Shown here: piece after piece, positions 18,521 to 29,435 of the stretch
How positions within the stretch are numbered: position 1 is the first letter of the stretch
How the letters are laid out: the number at the start of each line of letters is the position of its first letter
Source: Qipengyuania gaetbuli
Lineage (GTDB): Bacteria; Pseudomonadota; Alphaproteobacteria; Sphingomonadales; Sphingomonadaceae
Length of the DNA stretch: 64,000 nucleotides
Assembly (NCBI RefSeq): GCF_020171365.1
Contig: NZ_JAIUZO010000002.1
Span: 2,016,001-2,080,000 of the forward strand
Direction of reading: 5' to 3'
Position numbers and translations under genes: made by a program
Notes under the pieces: generated by a model
What the model was told of the DNA's origin: nothing
Seen by the model: the letters and a program-made list of their open reading frames with translations, nothing else
Database searches by the model: none

Positions 18521-19396
18521 ATGGACGAGTATTCGAGCACTCGGCGGGCCGGGGGCAGCACGCGCTCCATGTTGCTTGCCGTGACCGGCGCATTCGCGCT
18601 GGGGGCTGCCCTGGTGGGCTACGTCGCCTGGCGGATGAACGCCTCGGAAGAGGTTGCGGAAGAACCGGCACAGATCGCCGAACCCGCCGCCACCGAAACT
18701 GCCGCACCAAGCCCCACGCCCAGCGCCAGCGAAAGCGCTGCCGCACAGGCAGTGGAACGCGTGGCCGAACAGCAGGGCGGCATCGACCAGCGCCTTGCCG
18801 CTGCCGAACAGCGACTTGCCCGGCTGGATCTCCAGGCCGAGGCATCGGCAGGCAATGTCGCCCGCGCCGAAGGGCTTCTGATCGCCTTCGCTACGCGCCG
18901 CGCGATCGATAAGGGGGCCGAACTCGGCTACCTCGCCGACCAGCTGCGGCTACGCTTCGGCGACGCGCTGCCCAATGCGGTGAACACTATTCTCACTTTC
19001 TCGCGCGAGCCGGTGACGCTCGACCAGCTGATCGCCCGTCTGGACGGGCTCGCCCCGCAATTGCAGACGGGCGAAGGCAAGCCGAGCCTTGAACGCTTTG
19101 CCGACGAACTGGGCGCGCTGTTCACCATCCGCCGCGAAAGCGCGCCGTCGCCGCAGCCCGAAAAGCGGCTCGAGCGTGCCCGCCTGTTCCTGCAGTCCGG
19201 CCGCGCCGATGCCGCAGTGGCGGAGGTTCGCAACCTGCCGGGCGCGGTCAATGCCGAAGGCTGGCTGCGCGATGCGGAACGCTATGCCTCGGCGCAGCGT
19301 GCGCTGGACCTCATCGAAACCGCAGCCGTGCTCGAACCACGCCGCCTGCGCGACGGGGCCGGCAACCGCATCGAACAGCCGAGCCCGGTGGAGTAG
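18521..19396 (+). CDS. Mitofilin (Mic60)-like inner-membrane protein
   Basis: A 291-residue protein with a short cytoplasmic N terminus, one transmembrane helix (about residues 14-34), a Pro/Ala/Glu-rich linker, a coiled-coil-prone stretch (about 70-110) and a C-terminal helical domain (about 200-275) rich in ARLFLQSGRADAAVAEV and WLRDAERYASAQRALD. The order TM, coiled coil, C-terminal mitofilin domain and its place directly behind hemC-hemD match alphaproteobacterial Mic60/mitofilin (COG4223) known to sit among heme genes. Two ATGs are adjacent; the second has the better spacing to GGAG. A HemX-like role is the alternative. Confidence 0.72.
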   Translation: MDEYSSTRRAGGSTRSMLLAVTGAFALGAALVGYVAWRMNASEEVAEEPAQIAEPAATETAAPSPTPSASESAAAQAVERVAEQQGGIDQRLAAAEQRLARLDLQAEASAGNVARAEGLLIAFATRRAIDKGAELGYLADQLRLRFGDALPNAVNTILTFSREPVTLDQLIARLDGLAPQLQTGEGKPSLERFADELGALFTIRRESAPSPQPEKRLERARLFLQSGRADAAVAEVRNLPGAVNAEGWLRDAERYASAQRALDLIETAAVLEPRRLRDGAGNRIEQPSPVE

Positions 19397-19400
19397 GCGC

Positions 19401-20621
19401 TCAGGCCTTCATCAGTTCGGGCACGTCGCCCGAAACGCCGCGGGCCTCGTCCATGAAGAATTTCTTGAGCCAGCCGGACCGCTGAACGCCCGCCATGCCG
19501 AGCCTGCGCACGGCGCTGGCCGCCTTGCCGGGCACGCCGAAGAGGCGAGTCAGGCTGTCGGTTGCGCCCATCACCATGATGGAATCGAGCGCGCGCCATT
19601 TCTCGTAGCGGTCCAGCACCTGCGCATCGCCGATATCGAGGCCGAGCCTGCGGGCATCGCCGAGCACTTCGACCAATGCACCGACATCGCGCAGGCCTAG
19701 GTTGAGGCCCTGTCCCGCGATCGGATGCATCCCGTGCGCGCTGTCGCCGACCAGCGCCATGCGCTCGCCCACGATGCGCGCGGTGTGCTGGAAGGTGAGC
19801 GGGTAGGAGGTGCGCGGGCTGTTCAGCGTGAGGTCGCCGAGCAGGTCGCCCATGCGCTTCTGCACTTCGGCGAGGAAAGCACGCTCGCCCATTTTCAGCA
19901 CGCCGGCCGCGTCCTTCTCGTCCACCGTCCAGACCAGCGCGCTGCGGTGTTGGCCGTCCGGCCCGTCGAGCAGCGGAAGGAGCGCGAAAGGTCCTGCGGG
20001 ATAGAAGATTTCCCAGGCGACCCCGCCATGCGGTTTCGTGTGGTCGAGCCCGGTGATGATAGCGCGGTGCGAATAGTCCCAGCTCGCCATCTTGAGCGCC
20101 GCATCCTCGCGCGTGGGGGAGCGGCGGCCTTCGGCGCCGATCAGCAGGTCGGCCTTGAGCACCTTACCGTCCGCCAGCGTGGCGGAAACGCCATAGGCAT
20201 CGCGGTGGCGTTCGGTCACTTCGACCGGCGCGTGGAGCGTTATGAGCGGTTCCTGCTTTACTGCGTCGAACAGCGCGGTGCGCAGCACGCGGTTGGCGAA
20301 CATCCGGCCCAGCGAACCTTCGTGTTCCTCCGGCGTGAAGTCGAGGCGGCCCGGCTTCATCTGGTCGAGCACGGCAATGCTCTCGATCGGGCAGCCATGC
20401 GGCTCCAGCGTGTCGGCAAGGCCGATGTTGCGGAACAGGCGCCAGCTGGCAGTCGAGATGGCCGATGCCCGTCCGTCGAAGCCTTCCGCAGTCAGGTCCG
20501 CCGGATCTGCCCGGTCGACCAGGTGGCTGGTAAAGCCCTGTTTCGCGGCTGCCAGCGCCAGTGTGGAGCCGACGAGTCCGCCGCCGAGAATGAGCAGGTC
20601 GCGCTTGTCTGTCATGGGCAC
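19401..20621 (-). CDS. UbiH/UbiF/COQ6-family FAD-dependent hydroxylase
   Basis: A 406-residue flavoprotein monooxygenase of the ubiquinone-biosynthesis group. It has the dinucleotide-binding motif LILGGGLVGSTLALAAA (residues 10-26), an ADLLIGAEGRRSPTR (DG-type) motif in the middle and the FAD ribityl-binding ALVGDSAHGMHPIAGQGLNLGLRD motif. It probably hydroxylates the quinone ring; which position cannot be told by eye. It converges with the mitofilin gene, leaving only four bases between stops, and diverges from the DsbD gene across about 37 bases. Confidence 0.9.
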   Translation of the reverse strand: MPMTDKRDLLILGGGLVGSTLALAAAKQGFTSHLVDRADPADLTAEGFDGRASAISTASWRLFRNIGLADTLEPHGCPIESIAVLDQMKPGRLDFTPEEHEGSLGRMFANRVLRTALFDAVKQEPLITLHAPVEVTERHRDAYGVSATLADGKVLKADLLIGAEGRRSPTREDAALKMASWDYSHRAIITGLDHTKPHGGVAWEIFYPAGPFALLPLLDGPDGQHRSALVWTVDEKDAAGVLKMGERAFLAEVQKRMGDLLGDLTLNSPRTSYPLTFQHTARIVGERMALVGDSAHGMHPIAGQGLNLGLRDVGALVEVLGDARRLGLDIGDAQVLDRYEKWRALDSIMVMGATDSLTRLFGVPGKAASAVRRLGMAGVQRSGWLKKFFMDEARGVSGDVPELMKA

Positions 20622-20658
20622 CGTCCCTAGAGCGGGCGGCGTGACACTGGCAAGGATT

Positions 20659-22734
20659 ATGGACGTCTGGCGGGTCAGGATGGCAGCGATCCTGATCGCT
20701 GTCCTGTGCCTGCTGCCGGCGGTGTCCCACGCGCAGGACCGCGCGCCCCGCTATGGCGACGAAAATATAGCGGTCCAGCTGTACGCCAATGGTGCGCCGA
20801 AGGCGGGCGAGGAATGGTTGCTGGCCCTTCGGTTCACGCCGAGCGCGCCTGAATGGCACGGCTATTGGGCGAACCCGGGCGATGCGGGGCAGGGCATGGA
20901 TCTGCAACTCGACCTGCCCGAGGGCTGGGTGGTGGGAAAGCCGCTCTACCCCGTGCCGCAGACCCTGTTGATCGGCGGGCTGATGAACCACATTTTCGAG
21001 GGCGAGTACGTCGTTCTCGTGCCGGTCACGCCGCCCGAGGGTGCCGACGTCGCCGCTCTTGCGTCGGTAACGGGCTATGTCGAATACCTTGCCTGCACCG
21101 ACCGCGTCTGTGTGCCGCAGGATGCGGAGCTGCGGGCAATTAGTGGCGGCGACTTCGCCACCTGGCGTGCGGCAGTCGCGCCGCTGCTCGACAGCACGGC
21201 AGGCTTCGAGATTGCAGGCGAACGCCTGCGCATCGGTATCCCGCTGCCTGCCTCGATGGAACTGGGCGATCTCCACCTCTTCCTCGAGAATTCCGACCTC
21301 GGGAACGGCCTCAGGCCGCAATACGCCGCGATCCAGACATGGGTTCGCGAGGGCAATCTCCTCGTCGCCGAACTGCCGCTGACCCGTATCGATAGGGCGG
21401 GCGGAGATAAGCCAGCACAGGTAGAGGGCATCCTCTCGCTGGGCGATGGGCGCGGCGTGCGTTTCGTCGCCGAACCTGCCGACGTACCGCTCGAAGGGGT
21501 GAAGCCGCTGCGCGGCCCGGATGCGATGCCCGAATTGTGGGTGCTGCTCCTTGCATCGCTGCTCGGCGGGCTGCTGCTCAACGTCATGCCCTGCGTGTTT
21601 CCGATCCTCAGCCTCAAGGCGCTGGCGCTGGCGAAGGCGGGCGGCGACCAGGCGGCGGCGCGGCGCGATGCGCTGGCCTATACAGCCGGCGTCGTGCTGG
21701 CCTGTGCGGGGCTCGGCGCGCTGATCCTGCTGCTGCGGTCGGCAGGGCAACAGGTGGGCTGGGCATTCCAGTTGCAGGAGCCTGCGATCATCGCCTCGCT
21801 CTTCGTTCTGTCTGCGGCAATCACGGCCAATTTCCTCGGCCTGTTTTCCATTCCGGGGATCGCGATTTCTGGTGGAAAGCCGAGTTCTTCAGGGTCCTTC
21901 GCCACCGGTCTGCTCGCCGCATTTGTTGCCACGCCGTGCACCGGTCCTTTCATGGCGCTGGCGCTTGGCGCAGCGCTGGTGCTGCGCCCGGTGGAAGGGC
22001 TGGCCATCTTCACCGCGCTCGGCGTGGGTCTTGCACTGCCTTTCCTGCTGGTCGGTTTCGTGCCCGCGATCCGCAAGCGCCTGCCTGCACCGGGACCGTG
22101 GATGGAGCGTTTCCGCCGCTGGATGGCGCTGCCGATGGGCCTCACCGCGCTCGCTCTCGCCTGGCTCCTCTGGCGTGTGGGCGGGCCGCTTTTCCTCCTC
22201 GCCGGAACGGGCGTCGCGGCAGGCATATTGCTGGCGCTCGGCGCTTTCCTGCCCTCGCGCGCCGGAGAGAAGCGCGACGCGCGGCTGGCCGCGGTCGGCC
22301 TCGCCATGGCAGCGATATCGGGTCTTGCGGTGGCCGAAACGTTCGACCCGCCTGTCGCGGAAGAGGCCGAGAGCCTGCTCGCTCCGCGTCCCTTCTCGCA
22401 AGACGCGCTGGCCGAAGCGCGGGCGAGCGGGAAGCCGGTCTTCGTGTGGTTCACCGCCGACTGGTGCGTCACCTGCAAGGTCAATGAAAGCGTTGCCATC
22501 GAACGCGAGGAAACCCGCGCAGCCTTCGAGCAGGCAGGGGTGATATCGCTACGCGGCGACTGGACGCGCAAGGACGAGGAAATCGCCAGCTTCCTCGCCA
22601 GCCAGGGGGCGGCAGGCGTGCCGCTCTACCTGTGGTATCCAGCCGGCGGCGACGCGCAGCAATTGCCGCAGGTGCTTACGCCGGATCTGCTTCCTCAGCT
22701 TGCTCAGCCGGGGGCGGAGCGCACTCGCCGATAA
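20659..22734 (+). CDS. Protein-disulfide reductase DsbD/ScsB family
   Basis: A 691-residue inner-membrane reductant conduit. After a signal peptide (cleavage near SHAQ, about residue 27) comes a periplasmic domain with Cys146 and Cys151 (CTDRVC), then an eight-helix CcdA-like membrane domain with Cys312 (NVMPCVFP) and Cys427 (ATPCTGPF), then a C-terminal periplasmic thioredoxin domain with WCVTC (Cys603, Cys606). Three cysteine pairs in this order define the DsbD cascade from cytoplasmic thioredoxin to periplasm; the N-terminal domain is of the ScsB-like type common in alphaproteobacteria. Starts at 20641 (GTG) or 20680 are possible. Its 3' end overlaps the convergent lipoprotein gene by 59 bases. 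Confidence 0.92.
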   Translation: MDVWRVRMAAILIAVLCLLPAVSHAQDRAPRYGDENIAVQLYANGAPKAGEEWLLALRFTPSAPEWHGYWANPGDAGQGMDLQLDLPEGWVVGKPLYPVPQTLLIGGLMNHIFEGEYVVLVPVTPPEGADVAALASVTGYVEYLACTDRVCVPQDAELRAISGGDFATWRAAVAPLLDSTAGFEIAGERLRIGIPLPASMELGDLHLFLENSDLGNGLRPQYAAIQTWVREGNLLVAELPLTRIDRAGGDKPAQVEGILSLGDGRGVRFVAEPADVPLEGVKPLRGPDAMPELWVLLLASLLGGLLLNVMPCVFPILSLKALALAKAGGDQAAARRDALAYTAGVVLACAGLGALILLLRSAGQQVGWAFQLQEPAIIASLFVLSAAITANFLGLFSIPGIAISGGKPSSSGSFATGLLAAFVATPCTGPFMALALGAALVLRPVEGLAIFTALGVGLALPFLLVGFVPAIRKRLPAPGPWMERFRRWMALPMGLTALALAWLLWRVGGPLFLLAGTGVAAGILLALGAFLPSRAGEKRDARLAAVGLAMAAISGLAVAETFDPPVAEEAESLLAPRPFSQDALAEARASGKPVFVWFTADWCVTCKVNESVAIEREETRAAFEQAGVISLRGDWTRKDEEIASFLASQGAAGVPLYLWYPAGGDAQQLPQVLTPDLLPQLAQPGAERTRR

Positions 22735-23215
22735 ATTCGCCCGGCAGGCGGCTGGGGTTGAGCTTGAGCGATCCTGCACCCGGGACGGTCGCTTCCACGC
22801 TCCGCGGGCCGGTCAGCACTTCGAGGCGCGGATCGTCGGCGGCAATCCGGCCGCGCCAGACCCATGCTTCCTCCGCTTCTTCCGCATCGATCCACAGCCG
22901 TTCGACATGGCCGTTGCCGATGAGCGCGAGGACCGCTTTCGCATCGGGATCGGCTTCGACGAAGCGTGTGTAGCGGATGCGCCCTTCCTCGCAGGCGAGC
23001 GCGAAATAGGGAGCGGCGCCGGGCTTGCCGTAGAGCAGCCGTTCGCCATCGGTGCTGCGCGCCCAGACCGCCCCGTCGGTCTCGGGCGAGGCGACCGGCG
23101 TGCGCGGCGCGGTGCGTTCACCTGCGATCCGCTCGCGCGTGACATATTCGTCCGAGGCGGGCGGCTTGCAGGCGGACAGCAAGAGAAGGGCGCAGAGCGC
23201 GGGCAGGCGGACCAT
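22676..23215 (-). CDS. Hypothetical lipoprotein
   Basis: A 179-residue protein with a lipoprotein signal (LLLLSAC, Cys16). The mature part is acidic, predicted beta-rich and ends in a low-complexity Pro/Glu/Ala tail; I recognise no named domain. Two cysteines remain in the mature protein (ALACEEG and IGECAPP). The last 59 bases overlap the 3' end of the dsbD-like gene on the other strand. It lies 32 bases downstream of the S10 peptidase gene on the same strand and may share its transcript. Confidence 0.75.
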   Translation of the reverse strand: MVRLPALCALLLLSACKPPASDEYVTRERIAGERTAPRTPVASPETDGAVWARSTDGERLLYGKPGAAPYFALACEEGRIRYTRFVEADPDAKAVLALIGNGHVERLWIDAEEAEEAWVWRGRIAADDPRLEVLTGPRSVEATVPGAGSLKLNPSRLPGEFIGECAPPPAEQAEEADPA

Positions 23216-23247
23216 GGAAGCCAGCTACTCCGTGCGCGCCACGGGCG

Positions 23248-24744
23248 TCAACGCGCCCGGATGAATGCCCTGAGATCGGCGCTGAGTTTTGCCCGGTCTT
23301 CGTCGCGCACATACATCATGTGCCCCGCGTCATAGTAACGGAAGGTCAACCGGTCCTGCGGGATTCCCACCCGATTGAGCGAATATTCCGCGCCAAAGAA
23401 GGGCGTCGCGAAATCGTACCAGCCTTGCGCGTTGAACAGGCGCAGGCCCGAGTTTTCGCGCATGGCCTTGCCGACGAATGGCGCGACGTTGAGATAGGCA
23501 TTGCGCCCCCAGCCGCTGCCCAGCGACCAGTCCCAATGCTGGCCCGGATCGCGTCCGATGGACTGGTATTCGCGGTCGGTCGCAAAGCCCAGACTGTCCC
23601 GCAGCCAGCTGTTGATCGCGGCCGTGTAGCCTGCATCGATGCCGTAGAAGCTGGGGTCGTTGTCCGGCGTCTCGCCTGCATTGTCGTAGTCGCGGCCGGT
23701 GTAGCGCGCATCGAGGCGGCCGATGGTGAGACCTCGGTCGCGCAGCAGTTCCTTGTAGAACCGCTCCGACGTCACGCGCAGTTCCGCCTGGTCGAGATAG
23801 GCTTCGGAAAGGCCCGTCAGGCGCGACAGTTCCGCCCGCACGGCCGCGCGTTCTGCCGCGGGGAGGTCCTGTCCCTTCAGCAGCGCGGTCGCATAGGGAC
23901 CGATGGCGAATTGGCGTGCTTCTTCCGCGATCGATTCGACCGAGGGTGCTTCCACCTTGCCGTGATAGAACGCGGCTGCGGCCATGTTCGGCAGGGTGAC
24001 GATATAGGCCATCTCGTTGCCCGGCGTCGGTTCGCGCCCCGCGAAGTCGAGGATCGTCGAAACGAGGATCAACCCGTTAAGGCCGACATCGTTGAAGGTG
24101 CCGCCTTCAAGCTCGTCCACCACCATCGCGGTGCGCGTGGTGCCGTAGCTTTCCCCGCCGAGGTACTTGGGGCTGTTCCAGCGGCCATTGTCGTTGATCC
24201 AGCGCCGGATGACCTGCGCCACGGCCTTCGCGTCCTGCCTGAGGCCGTAGTATTTCTTCGGGTCGGTTCCGTCGGTCAGGTAGCTGAAGCCCGTGCCCGG
24301 CGGATCGATGAAGACGAGGTCGGCGACGTCGATCAGGCTGTCGGGATTGTCGAGCAGCGGGTAGGGCGGCGCCCCGTCGTCGCGCGCATCGGAAGGGATG
24401 GCGACCCGTTTCGGCCCCCATGCACCCATCTGCAGCCACACCGAGCCCGAACCGGGGCCACCATTGTAGATGAAGAACACCGGGCGCGATGTGTCGCGCG
24501 GGCTCTTAACATAGCTGGTGGTGACGATGACCGCTTCCTGCTTGCCGTCGTCGCCGGTCAGGATCGTCTCGCCCACGGTCGCCTTGTAGGCGATGCGCTG
24601 CCCGCCGAAGGTGCCGGACAGGTCGCGGCTCTTCACCTGCGGCGTGATCATTTCGGCCTGCGCCGACGCCTCCGGCTTTTCCTGTGCAGCAAGGGGCGTG
24701 GCGAGGGCGAGTGCCGCTGCAGCGGCCAACAGCTGTCTGGTCAT
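23248..24744 (-). CDS. S10-family serine carboxypeptidase-like protein
   Basis: A 498-residue exported alpha/beta-hydrolase. A signal peptide ends at ATPLAA-Q (residue 20/21). The substrate-binding motif NGGPGSGS (94-101), nucleophile Ser199 in GGESYGTT, Asp444 in GWYDFATPF and His475 in DAGHMMY give a complete S10 triad. Bacterial members are periplasmic peptidases of poorly known substrate, common in sphingomonads. The gene follows an exported methyltransferase-like lipoprotein gene by 42 bases and precedes a hypothetical lipoprotein, a run of three exported proteins on one strand. Confidence 0.92.
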   Translation of the reverse strand: MTRQLLAAAAALALATPLAAQEKPEASAQAEMITPQVKSRDLSGTFGGQRIAYKATVGETILTGDDGKQEAVIVTTSYVKSPRDTSRPVFFIYNGGPGSGSVWLQMGAWGPKRVAIPSDARDDGAPPYPLLDNPDSLIDVADLVFIDPPGTGFSYLTDGTDPKKYYGLRQDAKAVAQVIRRWINDNGRWNSPKYLGGESYGTTRTAMVVDELEGGTFNDVGLNGLILVSTILDFAGREPTPGNEMAYIVTLPNMAAAAFYHGKVEAPSVESIAEEARQFAIGPYATALLKGQDLPAAERAAVRAELSRLTGLSEAYLDQAELRVTSERFYKELLRDRGLTIGRLDARYTGRDYDNAGETPDNDPSFYGIDAGYTAAINSWLRDSLGFATDREYQSIGRDPGQHWDWSLGSGWGRNAYLNVAPFVGKAMRENSGLRLFNAQGWYDFATPFFGAEYSLNRVGIPQDRLTFRYYDAGHMMYVRDEDRAKLSADLRAFIRAR

Positions 24745-24786
24745 GGGATGGCTATGGCAAAGCCCGGAGCCTGCGTAAATTCCCCT

Positions 24787-25575
24787 CTATCCGGCCGGTT
24801 TGACGAATTTCATGACGAAGCGATCGGTCTTGCCGCGGATCGCGGGGTCGAACACGCCTACGTCGAGCGGGTCGTCCGGATTGGCCAGCATGTCGCTTTC
24901 CGCTTCCAGCACGAAGCCCGCCTTCTCGAAATCGGCACGCACCACGGCAGGGTCGATGCGGTGGAAATCGTCCACCGTCTTGCGGGTGTCGCCCGGCTTG
25001 CCGGTGTGATCGATCACCCCGACCACGCCGCCCGGTTTCATCGTCGCATAAAGCGCTGCGAGAAACTGCTCGGGATCGGTGCGCGGCAGCTTGTACTCTT
25101 CCGATTCCCAATACACGTCATGGTAGTTGAGGTTCATGATCGCGAAATCGAAGCGGTCGGCACCGGGAGCGAACTTCTCGAAGGGATAGCGTTCCACGGC
25201 AATCCCGGGTTCGCGCTCGGACAGCGCGCTCCAGGCTTCCTCGTCATAGAATTGCTCGGGTTCGAAGGCGGTGACGCTGCCGTTCTCACCCACCGCGCGG
25301 GCAAGGATTTCCGCCCAATAGCCGCCGCCCGAGATGACATCGACCGCCGCATCGCCCTGTTCGAGCCCGAGGAAGGCGAGGATTTCGGCCGGCTTGCGCC
25401 CGGCATCGCGTTCACGTGCGGCTTCGGGCCGCGCCTCGTTTGCGACCGCCGCAGCCAGCGCGTCGGCCGATACGGCCTGTGTTTCTGCAGGCGGGGCGGC
25501 GTCCTCGGATGCTGGCTGCGAACAGGCGGCAAGCGACAGGGCCAGCGCGCTGGTCAGGATCAAATATGGCTTCAC
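24787..25575 (-). CDS. Exported methyltransferase-like lipoprotein (COG4798 type)
   Basis: A 262-residue protein with a lipobox (SLAAC, Cys18) followed by a class I SAM-methyltransferase-like domain: motif I AAVDVISGGGYWAEILA (about 77-93), an acidic strand end VTAFEPEQFYDE, and FDFAIMNLNYHDVYW. It matches the predicted-methyltransferase group COG4798, members of which often carry signal peptides. A lipoprotein location would place the domain outside the cytoplasm, where SAM is not expected, so binding or catalysis may differ. Motif I is present but the Gly pattern (GGGYW) is unusual. It is in line with the S10 peptidase gene downstream. Confidence 0.82.
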   Translation of the reverse strand: MKPYLILTSALALSLAACSQPASEDAAPPAETQAVSADALAAAVANEARPEAARERDAGRKPAEILAFLGLEQGDAAVDVISGGGYWAEILARAVGENGSVTAFEPEQFYDEEAWSALSEREPGIAVERYPFEKFAPGADRFDFAIMNLNYHDVYWESEEYKLPRTDPEQFLAALYATMKPGGVVGVIDHTGKPGDTRKTVDDFHRIDPAVVRADFEKAGFVLEAESDMLANPDDPLDVGVFDPAIRGKTDRFVMKFVKPAG

Positions 25576-25689
25576 GGTTCTCTCCCCTTGCGATGAAGGC
25601 GCCAGCTTGCGCCCTCGCTGGTGAGGAGGGAAGCCCGCGAACCAACGCCGGTCGAACCGCGCGCTCCGCTGGTCGATGATTGCCGCAGG

Positions 25690-27885
<2,196 letters not shown>

Positions 27886-27982
27886 GCGCGCACATATGGG
27901 GAACGTTATGGCGCGGTGCAACGCCGCTTGCGTCGCGCCCAGCGGCTGCTAGCGTCGCGGGCAAATCACTACGGAGCTTTCC

Positions 27983-28519
27983 ATGCGCCTTCCCATTACG
28001 CTTGCCATCGCCAGTCTCGCCCTCGCATCGTGCGGGAGCTCCGACGATGCGGATACCGACGGGGACGGAAGCGTCTCGGCCGACGAGATCAAGGCCGCCA
28101 CCGCCAAGGTAAAGCCGCTGGAAGCAGGCCAGTACAAGATGAACATGGAACTGGTCGAACTGGTCGATCCGACCATGAGCGAGCAGGAAATCGCGCAGGC
28201 GAAGGAATTCATGGGCGCCATGGGCGGCATGGCTCCGCCGCGCTGCCTCAATGAAGAGGACGCCAAGAAGGGCATGGTCGGCGTGGCCGAGCAGCTTCAG
28301 AACGGCGACTGCAACGTCGACAGCCTGACATCCAATGCCGACGGCATGCAGGCGGCCATGACCTGCAAGGCGGCAGGCGGCGATGCCAAGGTCTCGCTCG
28401 CCAGCACCTCGACCGGTACGGCGTCCGAAATGACCATGACCGCCATCGAACCGTCCGAACAGGGCGAGAAGAAGGTCACGATGAAGGTTTCCATGACGCG
28501 GACCGGCGACTGCACCTGA
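27983..28519 (+). CDS. EF-hand plus DUF3617 lipoprotein
   Basis: A 178-residue lipoprotein (LASC, Cys17). Directly after the acylated Cys, residues 24-35 form a complete EF-hand calcium-loop pattern DTDGDGSVSADE, with Asp at 1, 3, 5, Gly at 6, a hydrophobic at 8 and Glu at 12. The rest fits DUF3617, a family of sphingomonad envelope proteins with a conserved Cys pair (PPRCLNEEDA and GDCNVDS, plus TCKA). Function is unknown; calcium binding at the lipid-proximal end is inferred. It is divergent from uvrB. Confidence 0.82.
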   Translation: MRLPITLAIASLALASCGSSDDADTDGDGSVSADEIKAATAKVKPLEAGQYKMNMELVELVDPTMSEQEIAQAKEFMGAMGGMAPPRCLNEEDAKKGMVGVAEQLQNGDCNVDSLTSNADGMQAAMTCKAAGGDAKVSLASTSTGTASEMTMTAIEPSEQGEKKVTMKVSMTRTGDCT

Positions 28520-28605
28520 CCTGCACCATGCAGCACTTGCGTCCGTGATGTGACGCGGGGCGGTTCAAGGAACCGAAATCCGGCGTAGTGGATTATTACG
28601 GAACG

Positions 28606-29358
28606 ATGGCAACGTTACCGTTCTACGAATCACGCCAGGAAATGAGCCGCCGGCTGGCGCTGGCGGCCGAGCCGTGCCCCGACGACGCGCGCGGGCCGCG
28701 GGCCCTGCTGCTGGCCAAGGAATTCCTCTGGCCGGTCGAGCCGATCAGGCGCCGGTTCGAGGATTTCACTGTCGAGAAAGCGCGCAATCCGCGCCACGTG
28801 ATGCTGTTGCCCGGTTTCGGGGCCCATCCGATCCGCATGCGCTGGATGGCGCGCAAGCTGGAAGAGGCGGGTCATACTGCCAAGCGCTGGGGCCTCGGCT
28901 ACAACCTCGGTGCGACCGCTGACCGTTTCGCCAAGGTGGAACGCCGCCTGCTCGACCTCCATTCGCGCTATGGCGAGCCGATCGTGCTGGTCGGCTGGAG
29001 CCTTGGCGGCGTAATGGCGCGCGAACTGGCCAAGAAGCATCCGGCGAAGGTCGCCAAGGTCGTGACCATGGGATCGCCCTTTTCCGGCTCGCCCCGCGCG
29101 AACAATGGCTGGCGCGCCTACCAGGCGATTGCCGGACACCGCGTGGACGAACCCGAGATCGACACCGTGGTAAGCGAAAAGCCGCCGGTCGAAACGGTCG
29201 CCTTCTGGTCGCCGCGCGACGGCATCGTGCACCCGCGCTCCGCCTGCGGACGGCCGGGCGAACGCGACCGTGCCGTTGCCCTGCGCTGCTCGCACATGGG
29301 TTTCGTCCTTACGCACGAGGCCATGGGCGCGCTTCTTTCGGAACTTGATCGCGCTTGA
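28606..29358 (+). CDS. Alpha/beta hydrolase
   Basis: A 250-residue alpha/beta-hydrolase-fold protein with the nucleophile elbow GWSLGG (Ser132), an oxyanion-side segment MLLPGFGAHPIRMRWM (66-81), Asp in WSPRDGIVHP and His in CSHMGFVL, so a full Ser-Asp-His triad is plausible. There is no signal peptide. The frame can also begin at GTG 28588, six codons earlier; neither start has a strong ribosome site. Triacylglycerol-lipase or esterase activity would be a guess. It stands 77 bases before the ATP-grasp/Anbu operon on the same strand. Confidence 0.82.
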   Translation: MATLPFYESRQEMSRRLALAAEPCPDDARGPRALLLAKEFLWPVEPIRRRFEDFTVEKARNPRHVMLLPGFGAHPIRMRWMARKLEEAGHTAKRWGLGYNLGATADRFAKVERRLLDLHSRYGEPIVLVGWSLGGVMARELAKKHPAKVAKVVTMGSPFSGSPRANNGWRAYQAIAGHRVDEPEIDTVVSEKPPVETVAFWSPRDGIVHPRSACGRPGERDRAVALRCSHMGFVLTHEAMGALLSELDRA

Positions 29359-29435
29359 GCCTTTAGTCTGTTAAGCAGGACGCCGGGTCCTGCAGCCCCG
29401 CGCGTCCTGCGTGGCGGTCAGACAATCGGGGGTTC

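Noticed and set aside
20164-21750. A 528-codon open frame on the minus strand crossing the ubiquinone hydroxylase start and dsbD
   Set aside because: It runs antisense through two solid genes, is rich in Arg/Gln/His as shadows are, and has no family-like features.
28561-28575. Hairpin CGGTTC-AAG-GAACCG after the DUF3617 gene as a terminator
   Set aside because: The stem is only 6 bp and no T tract follows on either strand; I tested the GGAAC as an EcfG -35 element and found no matching -10.
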